DNA of 64,000 bases from Metaphire vulgaris (GCA_018105865.1 CM030856.1:9039153-9103152); one strand, 5' to 3'. Counted from the first letter of the stretch, positions 10,853 to 22,478 are shown. Program-made: numbers and translations. Notes: generated by a model from the sequence alone, not told the origin.

Positions 10853-10945
10853 TACCCTCGCAATTATCATCATAATTATTACTATTATCATGATCGTTAT
10901 CGTCATCGCTATCGTTGTCATCGTCATCATCATCGTCATCATCAG
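10506..10945. repeat. (AGT)n/(GGT)n/(ATC)n compound microsatellite
   Basis: About 440 bp of trinucleotide repeat, changing from AGT through GGT and AGC variants to ATC. Frames read poly-Val, poly-Leu or poly-Thr. Confidence 0.95.
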
Positions 10946-11320
10946 CAGCAGCATGGTAGAATGAACGTGCTGTAGTAACGTTAAAGACTCAGTGTGTGTG
11001 GTTGGCGCGAGAGATCTCTTGAAATCACAAACAACAAACGGCAGCGCTGGAGAGCACTCAGTCAGCCAAAGGAAACGGTTCTGTTGTGGTGCCGAGGAGG
11101 AAAATCGTTACGCTTCCGTCGCATATGCGCTGAGACAACCGGTTTAGCCTTGATCAAAAGGCCCCTTTGATTGGCGTGCGTTTGTCCGGAAAAAGGCCAG
11201 TTCCCTTCAGCGTCCATGCAGTGCATTCAGCCGAAGGAAATGGAGAACGAGGACCCGTCAAATACAAGGCTTTCAAAGGTGTCACAAGCACGATTGCTGG
11301 CGCATGTGTGTGTGTGGTAT
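10946..11320. other. Unique intergenic DNA
   Basis: No repeat family or gene recognised. Confidence 0.4.
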
Positions 11321-11344
11321 GTACGTGTGTGCATGTTTGTGGAG

Positions 11345-11352
11345 AGAGAGAG

Positions 11353-11403
<51 letters not shown>

Positions 11404-11486
11404 GGAGAGAGGAGAGAAGGAGAGGGAGAGAGAGAAAGAGAGGAGAGAGAGAAAACTTTCACACCGATGCGGTCAAACGACGTAAC

Positions 11487-11541
<55 letters not shown>

Positions 11542-11542
11542 G
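11345..11542. repeat. (GA)n, spacer, (CT)n(CA)n inverted microsatellite pair
   Basis: A GA tract (11345-11452) is followed by a unique spacer of about 35 bp and then (CT)n (11489-11519) and (CA)n. GA and CT on one strand are complementary, so a 30-bp hairpin stem can form. Confidence 0.9.
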
Positions 11543-12550
11543 TTGAAAATATACATATACAGTACAAGGCATGCCATCCATCTGCGGTCTGATATGTTTT
11601 GTGAAACACTTGTGAAAATTCGCTTTTATTTATTTGTGTTTTCAATCTTTTCGACGTGTTTCTCTAAAAGGTTTTCTACCCAGTCTTCGTATTTGCAGTC
11701 ATGTAGTTAGCAATTACTGTATGATGAATAAGCAAATGTGAAAATGCACACGATAGGCCTACCGCCCACATAATCGCAATGTCCTATTCCCATGAATGAA
11801 CTATGACAAACTACTCCTAGCTCTCTACCGTGGTGGACACTGCAATTTAAGTAAGTAGGTAAACCGGAATTTCTATAGCGCTGCCCGAAAGCTCGACGCC
11901 GTGTAATTTGTATTTCACTCCAACTCAATTTTTTTCCAATGGAAATACAAACATAAACCACTTCTGCAAACCTTCGATGTAAATTTCTTTCCGTTAGCAA
12001 GACTCGTTTTTTAACGGTTTCGTTAAAAGTTATCAAAAATTATTTTATTTTCGCAATTCAAAGTATTAAAATAATATTCCAGTTCCTTTGTACATGTGTC
12101 TAATCATCTAGTCATCAGATTCTAAAGGGATACGTGGTCGATAACATGGTCCTAGGTCTCCACTTAAGACTTATCCATTAACTTTTAGAAAGGATTGATT
12201 GAAAAATTCGCCACTGTGGTGCATTTCTCGGCGCAGTTGCGCTTTGTCAAATACCGGTTGGGGTGACGTGCTGCGTTTTATCGAGTCTATGCAGGGACTT
12301 CGTCCATGCAGTGTTTGGCTTACCAGCTGGCTCCATGTTCCATCAGTGGCTTTCTGCTGGTAGTCGAGCGTTGCAACTCTATCAGCAGTTGTACCACTGA
12401 CGTGAGATGGAAGTGGAAAATCCTGGAAGCGGAAGAAAAGATCGGCGCTGAGCCGAAGACGAAAATCCGTCGATGCGATCGATGATCATGATCGAGCTTC
12501 CTCCAGGTGTCTCAGGTGTGAGATCCAAACTAATTCAGGTTTATTTATGG
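11543..12550. other. Unique AT-rich DNA with one LINE/SINE tail-like phrase
   Basis: At about 11850-11885 the phrase TAAGTAAG...AATTTCTATAGCGC resembles the reversed 3' tail of invertebrate SINEs/LINEs, seen again at 16172 and 61915. One TAGGCCTA lies at 11754. No gene seen. Confidence 0.4.
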
Positions 12551-12554
12551 TATT

Positions 12555-12727
12555 CAGTGGCGTAGCCAGGATTCAGAAATATGATTCACATCGACATTTT
12601 CGTGGTCGTCTTGTAAAGAAGTACTTTCAACTTTCACATCTTCTCTTCCGTCATACTAACCTATAACCCCCCCCCCCCAAAAAAAAACCGACGATTTTGC
12701 ACAAATTCCACGACCGGCCCCAGTCAA
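12555..12727 (+). mobile_element. Eroded CAGTGGCGTAGCC-type MITE
   Basis: The left end CAGTGGCGTAGCCAGGATTC is clear. The right side has the usual C-run but not the complementary TACGCCACTG end. Confidence 0.5.
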
Positions 12728-12734
12728 TATAGGC

Positions 12735-13586
<852 letters not shown>

Positions 13587-13800
13587 GTACAGTATATGCA
13601 TTAGAAATCAATAGATGATGCATTCAGTGAGCATGCTCTTGGCTTTTGACGTAATTCATTCGAGCATAGACATCTTCGAGCACAATATATGCGCTCTTAT
13701 GTTATATCTATTTTGAAATAGCATCTGTCGATACACCGAATAACGACAATGACATCACAGGTTCAATTCCAACACCTGGCGGTCTTATGAATCACAGCAG
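13587..13800. other. Unique stretch with a B-box-like motif
   Basis: GGTTCAATTCC at about 13760 resembles a tRNA B box, but no convincing A box is present upstream. Confidence 0.25.
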
Positions 13801-13802
13801 GC

Positions 13803-13810
13803 AGAAGAGG

Positions 13811-13842
<32 letters not shown>

Positions 13843-13845
13843 GAT

Positions 13846-13900
<55 letters not shown>

Positions 13901-13910
13901 AAGAAAGAGA

Positions 13911-13952
<42 letters not shown>
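13803..13952. repeat. (GA)n microsatellite
   Basis: GA run with AAAG interruptions. Confidence 0.95.
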
Positions 13953-13954
<2 letters not shown>

Positions 13955-14584
13955 CTTACGTGTGCAATTGTGTCCTTCATATTATTAACACCAAGCGATT
14001 TAATACATTAGATTTCACTTTTGGCATTCAAATTTTATCATATTAGTGCCACAAATGGACGCGAATGCTAACGAATGTTAATCATGACGCGCTATAATTT
14101 GATCAAGTACTCGAGTTTTACGATTCGGAAAATCAAAAAAATCAAGTCTAAAATAGTGTGAGGCTTTGAAGAAATTCGATGTTCAGAGAAACCTTCCCAG
14201 GTTAGAAGTAACCTCCGACTGCATATCAGAATATTTTCCATCAGAGACAGAAAAGAACGACATTACTATAGCCTAAATTTGTCAAGATCGGAGCTTTTAC
14301 CAAGACCTGATGATTACAGTTAATACGGAACATGAGACCTAATTCTTCTCGCATAAGTGTCTAATTTTATATATATAGGCCTAAGTTATTCCATCCAGGA
14401 TGGTATTCCATAGTCAGACCAGTGGTGAGAACTCTTGCACTTCTCCAGCAGTTCTCCCTTCCCCCTTAATATATAAAGAATAGACAAGTCAGTGATCAAG
14501 AATATCCCACTTGAATCCCACTACGAAAACCACACTGAAGCTATCTCCTATACGTTTACACGTAATTTAGCAGACAATATATCT
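13955..14584. other. Unique AT-rich DNA
   Basis: No gene or repeat recognised apart from one TAGGCCTA (14376). Confidence 0.4.
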
Positions 14585-14592
14585 CTAATTAT

Positions 14593-14858
14593 CAAGGGCG
14601 TCATTTGGGTTGGTAGTCTGGTCGTGCCCCCAAGGAAATGAAGAAATAATGTTATATGCATGAAATAAATAAATAAATGTAAAATATGCTAAAAAATCGC
14701 AAAAAATATCAAAAAATTGCAAATTTGCCAAAATTTGCCCAAAAACTTGCCAAAATTGCAAAATAACTGCCAAAATTGCCACAATTTTGCCAAAAAATGT
14801 CCAAAATTTGCCACAAATTTCTTTCCCCTCCCAATAAAAGTGTGAAACGACGTTACTG
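14593..14858 (+). mobile_element. hAT MITE, GGCGTCATTTGGG family
   Basis: Left CAAGGGCGTCATTTGGGTTG and right GTGAAACGACGTTACTG. The flanks ctaattat/ataattat agree at 6 of 8. The interior is a diverged tandem array of about 12-bp AAAATTTGCCA-like units (14700-14815), the same layout as the copies at 22805-23135 and 45061-45315. Confidence 0.75.
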
Positions 14859-15118
14859 ATAATTATTCTCGCAACTACTGTTAACCATTGTATCCATATT
14901 GCACGGATGTCGTCTGTCGGTGTTTTTGTGCTTTGTCTGTAGCTATCGAATAAATCAGTTCTCATAGTGGGCATTTCAAGGCAAGAATCTTCCAGAATAT
15001 ACGCGATGCGTGCATTTTAGTAACTTTGTAATTGTTGATTTGGTAATGTAGTCGGGCTCAAGAAAACTTTGCATTTGCATACAGAACTTGAAGAGTTTAC
15101 TTTAAAACTCTAAAGGTA
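14859..15118. other. Unique AT-rich DNA
   Basis: Nothing recognised. Confidence 0.4.
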
Positions 15119-15159
15119 AATAGATAAATAGATAAATAAAATATTATATATACAGTACG

Positions 15160-15199
15160 TGTGTGTGTATGCATGTATGTGTGCATGTGTGTGAGCGTG

Positions 15200-15242
<43 letters not shown>
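15160..15242. repeat. (TG)n then (CT)n microsatellite
   Basis: TGTA/TGTG repeats followed by a CT run. Confidence 0.9.
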
Positions 15243-15244
<2 letters not shown>

Positions 15245-15245
<1 letters not shown>

Positions 15246-15915
15246 GTGCATGATTTCTTTTGTGTGCTTCTTTTGCTATTCGTATGTGCTTTGTGCGGTA
15301 CTCGAGTACTCGTTTGCAATCGATTCGATCGATTACTCACGGGCGAGTCACGTACCGTTCGTGCTCTTGTCTTTCGTCTCGGAGCATTTCACGACACGAG
15401 ACCACGAAACGAAAGAGGACATCCACCCAAGGAACCCACTCGCTCACTTACTCACTCACCATCGTCCCCGTATCCGATTGCAAAATTGATCAGAACGAGA
15501 AAACCGCGATAGGAGAAAAGGCAGACACCGTCGAATGGTTATAGCATCTCAGCCATTCTCACGGAAGGAGAAAGCACGCAGGCTTTCGTATGGCTTAATT
15601 AATGAACGGCGACAAAAGAAAACTAGGAAGTATCAGCCAAAGTTACCGTAAGACGTTTACCTATACTATACTCCTAAGGACTTAGTCATGCATGCAGACT
15701 TTTTCCGTTGGTATCATTGACCGATACGGAGGGAGGACTTAGCCAAGGACTTGTCTGGAGCGATTTCACAGGAAATGTCACGTGCGCACGTCAGTTATTC
15801 GAAACTTAAGACCGCTGAGCCATCCCCAAAGTAGTTCTAAACGTCGATAGGATATGAAAATGGTTTTATAAGATCAGCGGCGATAAGTTACTAATCTGTC
15901 ACCATTTCTGTCCGC
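15245..15915. other. Unique, partly CpG-rich DNA
   Basis: 15300-15540 is CpG-rich with three overlapping plus-strand frames of 94-108 codons, none with a recognisable domain. Treated as non-coding. Confidence 0.35.
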
Positions 15916-15920
15916 TTGCG

Positions 15921-16170
<250 letters not shown>

Positions 16171-16171
16171 A

Positions 16172-16255
16172 AAGTAAAGTAAAATCTCGTGGATTTCTAT
16201 AGCGCCTTGAAAAGCAGCACAACAGTAGCTGCTTATTCTTAGGCGCTCAGCCTCT
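16172..16255 (-). mobile_element. SINE/LINE 3' tail fragment
   Basis: AAAGTAAAGTAAA is followed by GATTTCTATAGCGCC and then a 38-bp stretch shared exactly with 27331-27370 (begins AAGCAGCACAACAGTAGCTG). The order suggests the reversed 3' end of a retroelement. Confidence 0.45.
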
Positions 16256-16317
16256 CATAAAATAGCTGTGGGGAAGGTATGTGATCAGCCAGGCAATAGT
16301 CAATATCTCAAGGGCAG

Positions 16318-16321
<4 letters not shown>

Positions 16322-16371
<50 letters not shown>
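16322..16371. repeat. (TA)n microsatellite
   Basis: Perfect TA run. Confidence 0.95.
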
Positions 16372-16374
<3 letters not shown>

Positions 16375-16628
16375 TCTCTTTATCGTTGCTTTTATTAAAC
16401 GCAGGCGGGATTTTTTCTATAGCAGGTTCGCACGGCATGAGGCCTCCGAAGGATAAAAAATGGAGCACCTGGCGTATTAGACGAACCATCCCACGCTTTC
16501 CATTTGCCTGAATGAGACAGGTGATTTCACCTGGAAACGTTCAGGTAGACTACAGTTCCTGCGTCTGCAGCAGCCACAACAGTCTCGTCTCAACAATAAC
16601 GTCTCTGCTGCCATTCATAAACAACTGT
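16372..16628. other. Unique stretch
   Basis: Nothing recognised. Confidence 0.4.
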
Positions 16629-16696
16629 CATCATCATCATCATCATCTTCTTCTTCTTCGTCGTCATCATCATAGTCGTCGTCATCATCATCTTCG

Positions 16697-16732
<36 letters not shown>
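16629..16732. repeat. (ATC)n/(TTC)n/(GTC)n microsatellite
   Basis: Mixed trinucleotide repeat. Confidence 0.95.
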
Positions 16733-16814
16733 TTGCAATTTTTGTTTGTCATATTGGCTTACTATAGCATTGTGTCTCACTTCGCGAATACTCGGGATCT
16801 ACTGTATTTAAAGA

Positions 16815-17010
16815 CAGTGTTTAATCTAGACTCCTGGACTCCGGGGGTGAGGGAACTGAAAAAGCCGGGGGGAAACTGAAAAAGCCGGGGGAATTCTGCT
16901 AGAGGGCTGCTTTTAGTTGATGTAGTATGCCCAAATTTCCGGGGGGAATTTTAAATTTCCGGGAGGAAAGGGCAATTTTCCCCTCCGGAAACGGCCTAGA
17001 TTAAACCCTG
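16815..17010 (+). mobile_element. hAT MITE, CAGTGTTTAATCTAG family, perfect target duplication
   Basis: CAGTGTTTAATCTAGACTCC at the left and GCCTAGATTAAACCCTG at the right are inverted. Flanks tttaaaga (16807-16814) and tttaaaga (17011-17018) are identical. The interior has GCCGGGGG repeats and a C-rich right half. Other copies: 41132-41318 and a fragment at 44408-44467. Confidence 0.92.
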
Positions 17011-17018
17011 TTTAAAGA

Positions 17019-17840
17019 CTGACTACGAAGAGGAAAAGCCAGTCATAGAGAGTCTACTTGCCACCTGGCGAATACTTTTGAAAATCTGAAACGGTCACAA
17101 TGAATATTCAAAATGTTCACAGTAAAGAACATTGACACATGATTTCCGACGTCGGCGCCACTGATGCTGCTGCAATGACGTATGAGAACAGAAGTCTCTC
17201 CGTACGGTAATTTCACGCTATCACGAACACGTCATACTGTACATTAGGCCTACGTCAAAAAATTAATAAAGGCGTATTCATAAGGGTCCGAGTTAGGCCT
17301 ATATCCTACGATTTCGAATTCAGTTCCACATAAGCCGTTCAAATTTGACAGAAATCGACCAAGTTTTCTTAAAGTTATATAGTGAAGGTAGAGTTGGTCC
17401 CGTTTTTATCCGTACACGGTGTAGACACAAGAATACATGCTCCGTTGAACGGTTGTACAGATTACCTAAGATGACTTGCTAGTTTTGAGCGTCGACTGTT
17501 GATTTGCTGCCAGAGAAACCAGGTAAGCAATTTAGGGGAATGTTTGGGAAAGCATTACTGGTCCTGGACTTATCAGTGTTAATTAATGACTCACAAATTA
17601 TGTTCGCATCTCTTCATTACTTTTCCAGAGATGCCGGATCTCCTTGTTTTTCCTCCGACCACAAAATTTCTTCACAACATTTTTACTCATTTTAGACGAA
17701 CATTTAGAGTACAGTTCACGTCTTGTTTTATTTTCCGTGCATGTAATTTTATGTAGCGCAAATCGAGTGCATGTCTGCGACCGGCTGCACTTTCCACTCG
17801 GAGTAGGCACTAATTTTGTTTTGACGTTCACACAAAAAAG
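17019..17840. other. Unique DNA with part of a low-copy repeat
   Basis: 17630-17700 ('ccggatctcctt...cacaaaatttcttcacaac') resembles 21348-21405, so both belong to an unnamed repeat. TAGGCCTA occurs at 17245 and 17294. No gene recognised. Confidence 0.4.
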
Positions 17841-17844
17841 CACA

Positions 17845-17904
17845 GTCACAAGACGAGTCACAAGACGAGTCACAAGACGAGTCACAAGACGAGTCACAGG
17901 ACGA
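17845..17904. repeat. 12-bp minisatellite, five units
   Basis: Four perfect GTCACAAGACGA units and one variant with GG for AG. The period is a multiple of three, so both strands read through as short peptide repeats (RRVT or SSCD). I see no surrounding gene. Confidence 0.9.
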
Positions 17905-18024
17905 ATAGTGGATTGCTGCAATATAAATAGCTAATGAACGGTCTAAGCTCCAGAGTATAAGAGCACGCAAACTGTCATTACCGAGGCTCAAGTTTCGTTT
18001 TAACACAGCAAAGCATACAGCCAT

Positions 18025-18446
18025 ACATAGACCAAAGGTTCGTTATAACGTACTTAGCGGGTCTGCAAAATTTAGTGCGTCATATCAGAGGTGCGTTATA
18101 TCCAATCAGTGGCGTGGCCAGGATTTCCGGAAGGGGGGTTTTGGCTTTCGGTTTTGACCGCGACTAAGTTCGGAAAAATCTTGACAAGAAAAAAAATCGC
18201 CACCTCTTAAACCGTTACATGCTATAGACAAGGGGGTTTGACCCCCAAAATCGCGTCCCAAATTTCAAAATGCATAGAAACTCATTTAAAATATATTATT
18301 TTCGGCAGCCAGGAGGGGTTAACCCCAACCTCCCCTTGGCTACGCCACTGTATCCAATACGATGGCGCATCACACGGGCCGTACATTGCGGTACGCTATA
18401 TCCGAGGATACGTCATAACCGAGTCCGTCATAGCTAAGTTTTACTG
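18025..18446 (+). mobile_element. pogo/Tigger-like MITE interrupted by an hAT MITE
   Basis: The left part has TTCGTTATAACGTAC and the right end AAGTTTTACTG followed by TA. Related copies with the ...GTTATAACGAAGTTCTACTG end lie at 26111-26300, 28864-29229 and 40198-40500. An hAT MITE interrupts it at 18107-18350. Confidence 0.7.
18107..18350 (+). mobile_element. hAT MITE, CAGTGGCGTAGCC family, nested, perfect target duplication
   Basis: Left CAGTGGCGTGGCCAGGATTT, right TTGGCTACGCCACTG, flanked by identical tatccaat (18099-18106 and 18351-18358). Closing up one copy of tatccaat restores the pogo-like sequence around it. The interior includes the complement of the TTTTTTCTTGTCAAG core shared with other families. 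Confidence 0.93.
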
Positions 18447-18719
18447 TACTGAGTATTTGTATACGTACATACTGCCGTTCAATTTGCACTTTTTGGATAA
18501 AAGTGCTAATAAGGTCTAATCCCTGGCATATCTGCTAGAACCCAATCAAGTGCTGTTGACGTGGCCTCGTTATGGATTCTCGTTAGTGCGATTCTCTTCA
18601 ACTCCCCCCCCCCGCACGGGTCGGGGTGGGGCAAACAAAACCTATCGCATAGCAATAGCATTTAACGTCGTGAGATAAGAATCGCTTGAAGCCTCACTCG
18701 TTTCCTCCGACACAAAGTC

Positions 18720-18724
<5 letters not shown>

Positions 18725-18763
<39 letters not shown>
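18725..18763. repeat. (TA)n microsatellite
   Basis: Perfect TA run. Confidence 0.95.
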
Positions 18764-18765
<2 letters not shown>

Positions 18766-18806
18766 GATCACGATATGTGGCGTGTGTGCAGCAGTTCAGT
18801 CCGCTC

Positions 18807-18984
18807 CAGTGTTTTATCCAGACTCCAGGCCTTGGGGGAAATTGAGGCTTTCGGGGGCGATTTGGTTGGAGGGGGAAAGACACAGTTCAATGCAAAATTT
18901 GTGTAAGTGCTGGGATTTGGGGTTTGAGGTTTTTTTTTTTTTTTTTGGGGAATCTCCTCCCTAACAGGCCTGTATAAAACACTG
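18807..18984 (+). mobile_element. hAT MITE, CAGTGTTTTATCC family, perfect target duplication
   Basis: Left CAGTGTTTTATCCAGACTCC, right CCTGTATAAAACACTG, flanked by gtccgctc (18799-18806) and gtccgctc (18985-18992). The best preserved of four copies (also 9902, 28884, 46560). Confidence 0.93.
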
Positions 18985-19071
18985 GTCCGCTCACAGTTCT
19001 TTTCAGAGGAAATTTTTGGTTGTGCCGCTGTAGATTTTATGTATCGCTAAACGTGAAAGCCTAGGCCCCAT

Positions 19072-19260
19072 CAGTGGCGACTCCACATGAGGGGTACTGG
19101 GGGTGCCCGTGCCGCTCTATTGAACGCCTGTCCCCCAGTGGTCCCACCTGTTGGGACCCTCTACTTACTACTACATACCTATGAACAAATGGTTGGCCCC
19201 CGTGCTTTGAAGTTGCCGCCCCAACGCCCCCACACTTGCCAAATCCTGGAGCCGCCACTG
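19072..19260 (-). mobile_element. hAT MITE, family A
   Basis: Left CAGTGGCGACTCCAC and right CTGGAGCCGCCACTG, reverse orientation relative to 9557-9749. Flanks ggccccat/ggccccgt agree at 7 of 8. Confidence 0.9.
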
Positions 19261-19267
19261 GGCCCCG

Positions 19268-19480
19268 TTAGCGTAGCCAGGGGCTATGATCGCGAGATTC
19301 GTCCTAAACCTGTGAGTAGTTGGAGTGGTGGGGTAGGGGTATTATTAGATTGAGGAGAACACATCACACAGTAGACTTTAAAGTGTTCGAGAAGACGACC
19401 ATTTTTGCTCGTCAAGACTTTTGAACCGAAAAATATCGAAGCGCCCCCCCCCCTATTCTGGAATCCTGGCTACGCCACTA
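19268..19480 (+). mobile_element. CAGTGGCGTAGCC-type MITE, eroded left end
   Basis: Begins TTAGCGTAGCCAGGGGC and ends in a C-run and CCTGGCTACGCCACTA. The interior GACGACCATTTTTGCTCGTC is a version of the shared core. Confidence 0.6.
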
Positions 19481-19766
19481 AGCTCACTTTCACCGACAAA
19501 ATAACCAATCGCCGTATGATAACTAATAATCGACCAGGACCCATGGGTCATGGATTTCAATGGGTCACATGGGTCGGCGGGTCAATGTTTCTGTGGGTCA
19601 CGGGTTGTTTTTATGACCCATTGCCATTTCTGCCTAGGGTCTACTGGTGGCCTACCTGTACACTACGCAAAGCTGTGTATTTGAAGATTTTTTTCGTCTA
19701 CATGCTAAAATTCAGAATTGGACTGAATCTCATACGTTCTACTTGTTCTTGTGTGTTACCGGGGAG

Positions 19767-20086
19767 CGGTGGCGGTTCCACGTGGGGGATAAGTGGGAAT
19801 GCATCCCCGCACCGGACTTTTTTGCTTGTGAAACTTATTTTTGGGTAAACTTGTCTAGAAAAACTACGGAGAAAAACAGCGGATTACCTTTTATGTTTTT
19901 TGTTTTTGCTTGTTAGCCTATTTTTCGGTAAAAGTGTAGTAACATTAGGGGAAAATTCCCTTTTGTGAGCCATTTTCGGCAAAGCTTATTGATTTCTTTC
20001 CTTCTCTTTTCATCACCCCACCGACTTCCTATCAATTCATTTCATTCCCCTCCCCCTCCCCTTAAGAAATCCTGGAACCGCCACTG
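19767..20086 (+). mobile_element. hAT MITE, GTGGCGGTTCCA family C
   Basis: Left CGGTGGCGGTTCCACGTGGG, right CCTGGAACCGCCACTG, flanks ccggggag/cgggagag (6 of 8). The interior has GAATGCATCCCC near one end and a TTTTTGCTTGTTAGCC core. Confidence 0.8.
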
Positions 20087-20590
20087 CGGGAGAGAGAGAG
20101 AGACCTGTTGTAACTTTAACAACGAAATAAATGACCAGTCGTCTAATCTATTCTTCTTCTTTCTTTATTCGACGACTGAGTTCTAAACCATGCTTTGTTT
20201 TAATCAGACTGTCTCGTTTCTCCTTGTTCTGAATATATTACAGTATACCGGCTGCAGATACTGTATCTCGTACTAATTTCGTACAGAAAGACAGCTGACG
20301 TGTTATAAGGCTCTAAAAAGAGTTTTTCATCCGAAAATTGTTCTCCCGCGCATAGAATCCCTGTCCGTGCTCGGTCGGTCCCGTGCTCGGTCGGTCGGTC
20401 TCGCCGTGACATGCGCGCGTCGTAAGCCGCGTCTGTCCAGCTTTAAGACCTGGTCGATGTGGAGGAACTTAGAGAATGCAAATACCTCTCGAAGCCTTAT
20501 GTGCATCCATAGATCATGCATACACGCCCATGCATGAGCCCCGTCTCCTCCGCTTGGACCGCTCTACCGACTCTTAGATAACGTAGAATT
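20087..20590. other. Unique DNA
   Basis: Moderately CpG-rich at 20340-20480. A minus-strand frame of about 64 codons (20327-20521) resembles no family I can name. Confidence 0.35.
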
Positions 20591-20596
20591 ACATAA

Positions 20597-20655
20597 AACA
20601 CACACACACACATATATATATATGTGTGTGTGTATGTGTGTGTGTGTGTGTTGGT
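20597..20655. repeat. (CA)n(TA)n(TG)n microsatellite
   Basis: CA, TA and TG runs in order form an imperfect inverted repeat. Confidence 0.9.
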
Positions 20656-20814
20656 GGTAAATAAATAAATAAGTCAATGGCTCTAACGAATAGCGAAAGA
20701 TGATTTATATAGCTGCTTCTCTTCAGCAGCTCCGTCTAAATGTATATGGTGTCCGTTTGCCCATCGAAAAAGGAATCCCCGAGGATGATCGTTTCCACGT
20801 GCAAACATACAACG

Positions 20815-21103
20815 CAGAGAGAGAGAGAGGCAGACAGACAGACAGACAAAGATAGAACACAAGAGACAGAGTGAAATAGAGGAAAGAGAGATAGAGAGAG
20901 AGAGGCAGACAGACAGACAGACAACGACAGAACACAGAGACATAGTGAAATAGAGAGAGTGAAATGGAGAGAGAAGAGAGTGAAATAGAGAGAGAGAGAA
21001 AGAAAGAGGGAGAGAGACAGACAGAGAGACAGACAGACAGGCAGACAGACAGACAGACAACGACAGAACACAGAGACAGAATGAAAGAGAGAGAGAGAGA
21101 GCG
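20815..21103. repeat. GA/CAGA compound microsatellite
   Basis: A block of about 110 bp with GGCAGACAGACAGACAGACA plus 'aacacagagacatagtg' recurs about three times, a higher-order repeat. Confidence 0.95.
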
Positions 21104-21420
21104 CGCAAAGGAAGTAACCAATCTCCTTGGTGGTAGTTTAATGATTAGTGATTGCTCTGACCACTGTGACCAGGGTCCCGAATCTTCTGTCTAGAGCATG
21201 TTTTTCTTACTTTAAAATGAGAGGACTCAATTCATTGGGAGACCGCGGGCGGTTGCCTGTATTGCACGCCTCCAAAGCCGGTCATGCTAACTACTTACAA
21301 AAGTTACCAGTATAGTCAGAGGCTAAATTACTTTTTCAGAGGTGCCGAATCTCCTTATTTTATATCCTGGCACAAAATCTCTTCACAACTTTTTTTATTC
21401 ATTTTAATCCCTAACCCTAA
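21104..21420. other. Unique DNA plus part of an unnamed repeat
   Basis: 21348-21405 is similar to 17630-17700. Confidence 0.35.
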
Positions 21421-21500
21421 TTAATCGATTAATCGTTAGCATTTTTAATTGATTAAAAAATTAATCGATTAATCGTTAGCATTTTTAATTGATTAAAATT
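21421..21500. repeat. 40-bp tandem duplication with TTAATCGATTAA palindrome
   Basis: Two head-to-tail copies (21421-21460 and 21461-21500), nearly identical, each starting TTAATCGATTAATCG. Confidence 0.9.
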
Positions 21501-21894
21501 CGTTTGATCGATAATTTTGATTAATCTCGAAAAGAAAATGTCATCATCATTATACAGTAGCTGTAGCCTGGTAGCAGTGTTGCTGTATTGGGTAATTTCT
21601 GTTGCACATCAGCTGACAGCAAAAAGCGTACCGGATCTTCAAAAGTACGTTCCGGATCTGATTGCCAGACGTTCTGGATCCGGCAAAATCCGGCTCAATT
21701 TAACCCCCGCTGGCTACGCCACTTAATGCTCACTACTCAGTTACCTTATACAGCCCCAAAATAATTCCTTGTGTGACGTAGTTTCGGTTAAATTTAAATT
21801 TTGCGGGTGAGTTAGTTAACTTCAGTTAAGTTTCGCTTCATCAAAACGTTAATAATTGTGCCAATAATTATACTAGGAATCTGTAGTTTCGTGA
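21501..21894. other. Unique DNA
   Basis: Around 21700-21725 'cccccgctggctacgccactta' is an orphan right end of the CAGTGGCGTAGCC family. No gene seen. Confidence 0.4.
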
Positions 21895-21902
21895 CACACG
21901 CA

Positions 21903-22081
21903 CAGTGGCGGCTCCACCGGGGGAGCCGTGCCCCTATTGAGAGCCTGGCTCCCCCCAGTGGCCCCCCAGTTGGGACCCTATACTTAATGCTACATACATT
22001 AAACAACAAATGGTTGGCCCCCATGATTAGAAGTTGCCACCCCAACGGCCCCCCACTTGCCAAATCCTAGAGCCGCCACTG
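21903..22081 (-). mobile_element. hAT MITE, family A, perfect target duplication
   Basis: Left CAGTGGCGGCTCCACCGG, right CTAGAGCCGCCACTG, flanked by cacacgca (21895-21902) and cacacgca (22082-22089). Confidence 0.93.
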
Positions 22082-22179
22082 CACACGCAGGGGCCTATTG
22101 GACGAATCTGGATAGGTCTATTATCGAATACAACACTATCCGACCGGATCAAATGTCCGGAGCGGTTTCTTGACATTCC

Positions 22180-22470
22180 CAGTGGCGGTTCCAGGATTTC
22201 TTGGTGGGGGATAAAATGAATTCTTAAAAAGTTGGTGGGGGGGGGTGAAAAGAGAAGGCAAAAAATCAATAAACTTTGCCGAAAAAGGCTGACAAAAGTA
22301 AATTTCTTCCTCTAATTTTACTACACTTTTACCTAAAAATAGTCAACCGCACGTCTTCCCCGTAGTTTTACTAGACTTTTACCCAAAAAATATGTTCCAC
22401 AAGCGTAAAAAAGTCCGGAAGTCTGGTGGGGGAATGCATCCCCACTCATCCTCCACGTGGAACCGCACCG
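22180..22470 (-). mobile_element. hAT MITE, GTGGCGGTTCCA family C
   Basis: Left CAGTGGCGGTTCCAGGATTT, right CACGTGGAACCGCACCG. Flanks gacattcc (22172-22179) and gtcattcc (22471-22478) agree at 7 of 8. Opposite orientation to the copies at 19767 and 24932. Confidence 0.88.
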
Positions 22471-22478
22471 GTCATTCC

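Noticed and set aside
10442..10954. 170-codon poly-Leu/Thr frame
   Set aside because: Trinucleotide microsatellite.
11167..11592. Frames with Arg-Glu repeats
   Set aside because: GA microsatellite translation.
13751..13790. tRNA gene suggested by GGTTCAATTCC
   Set aside because: No A box at suitable distance and no acceptor-stem pairing that I can find.
14585..14974. 129-codon minus-strand frame, hydrophobic and Phe-rich
   Set aside because: It covers the AAAATTTGCCA array of a MITE with 6/8 target duplication; the apparent membrane protein is the complement of that array.
17845..17904. CRISPR-like direct repeats
   Set aside because: Units are contiguous with no spacers, in a eukaryotic genome.
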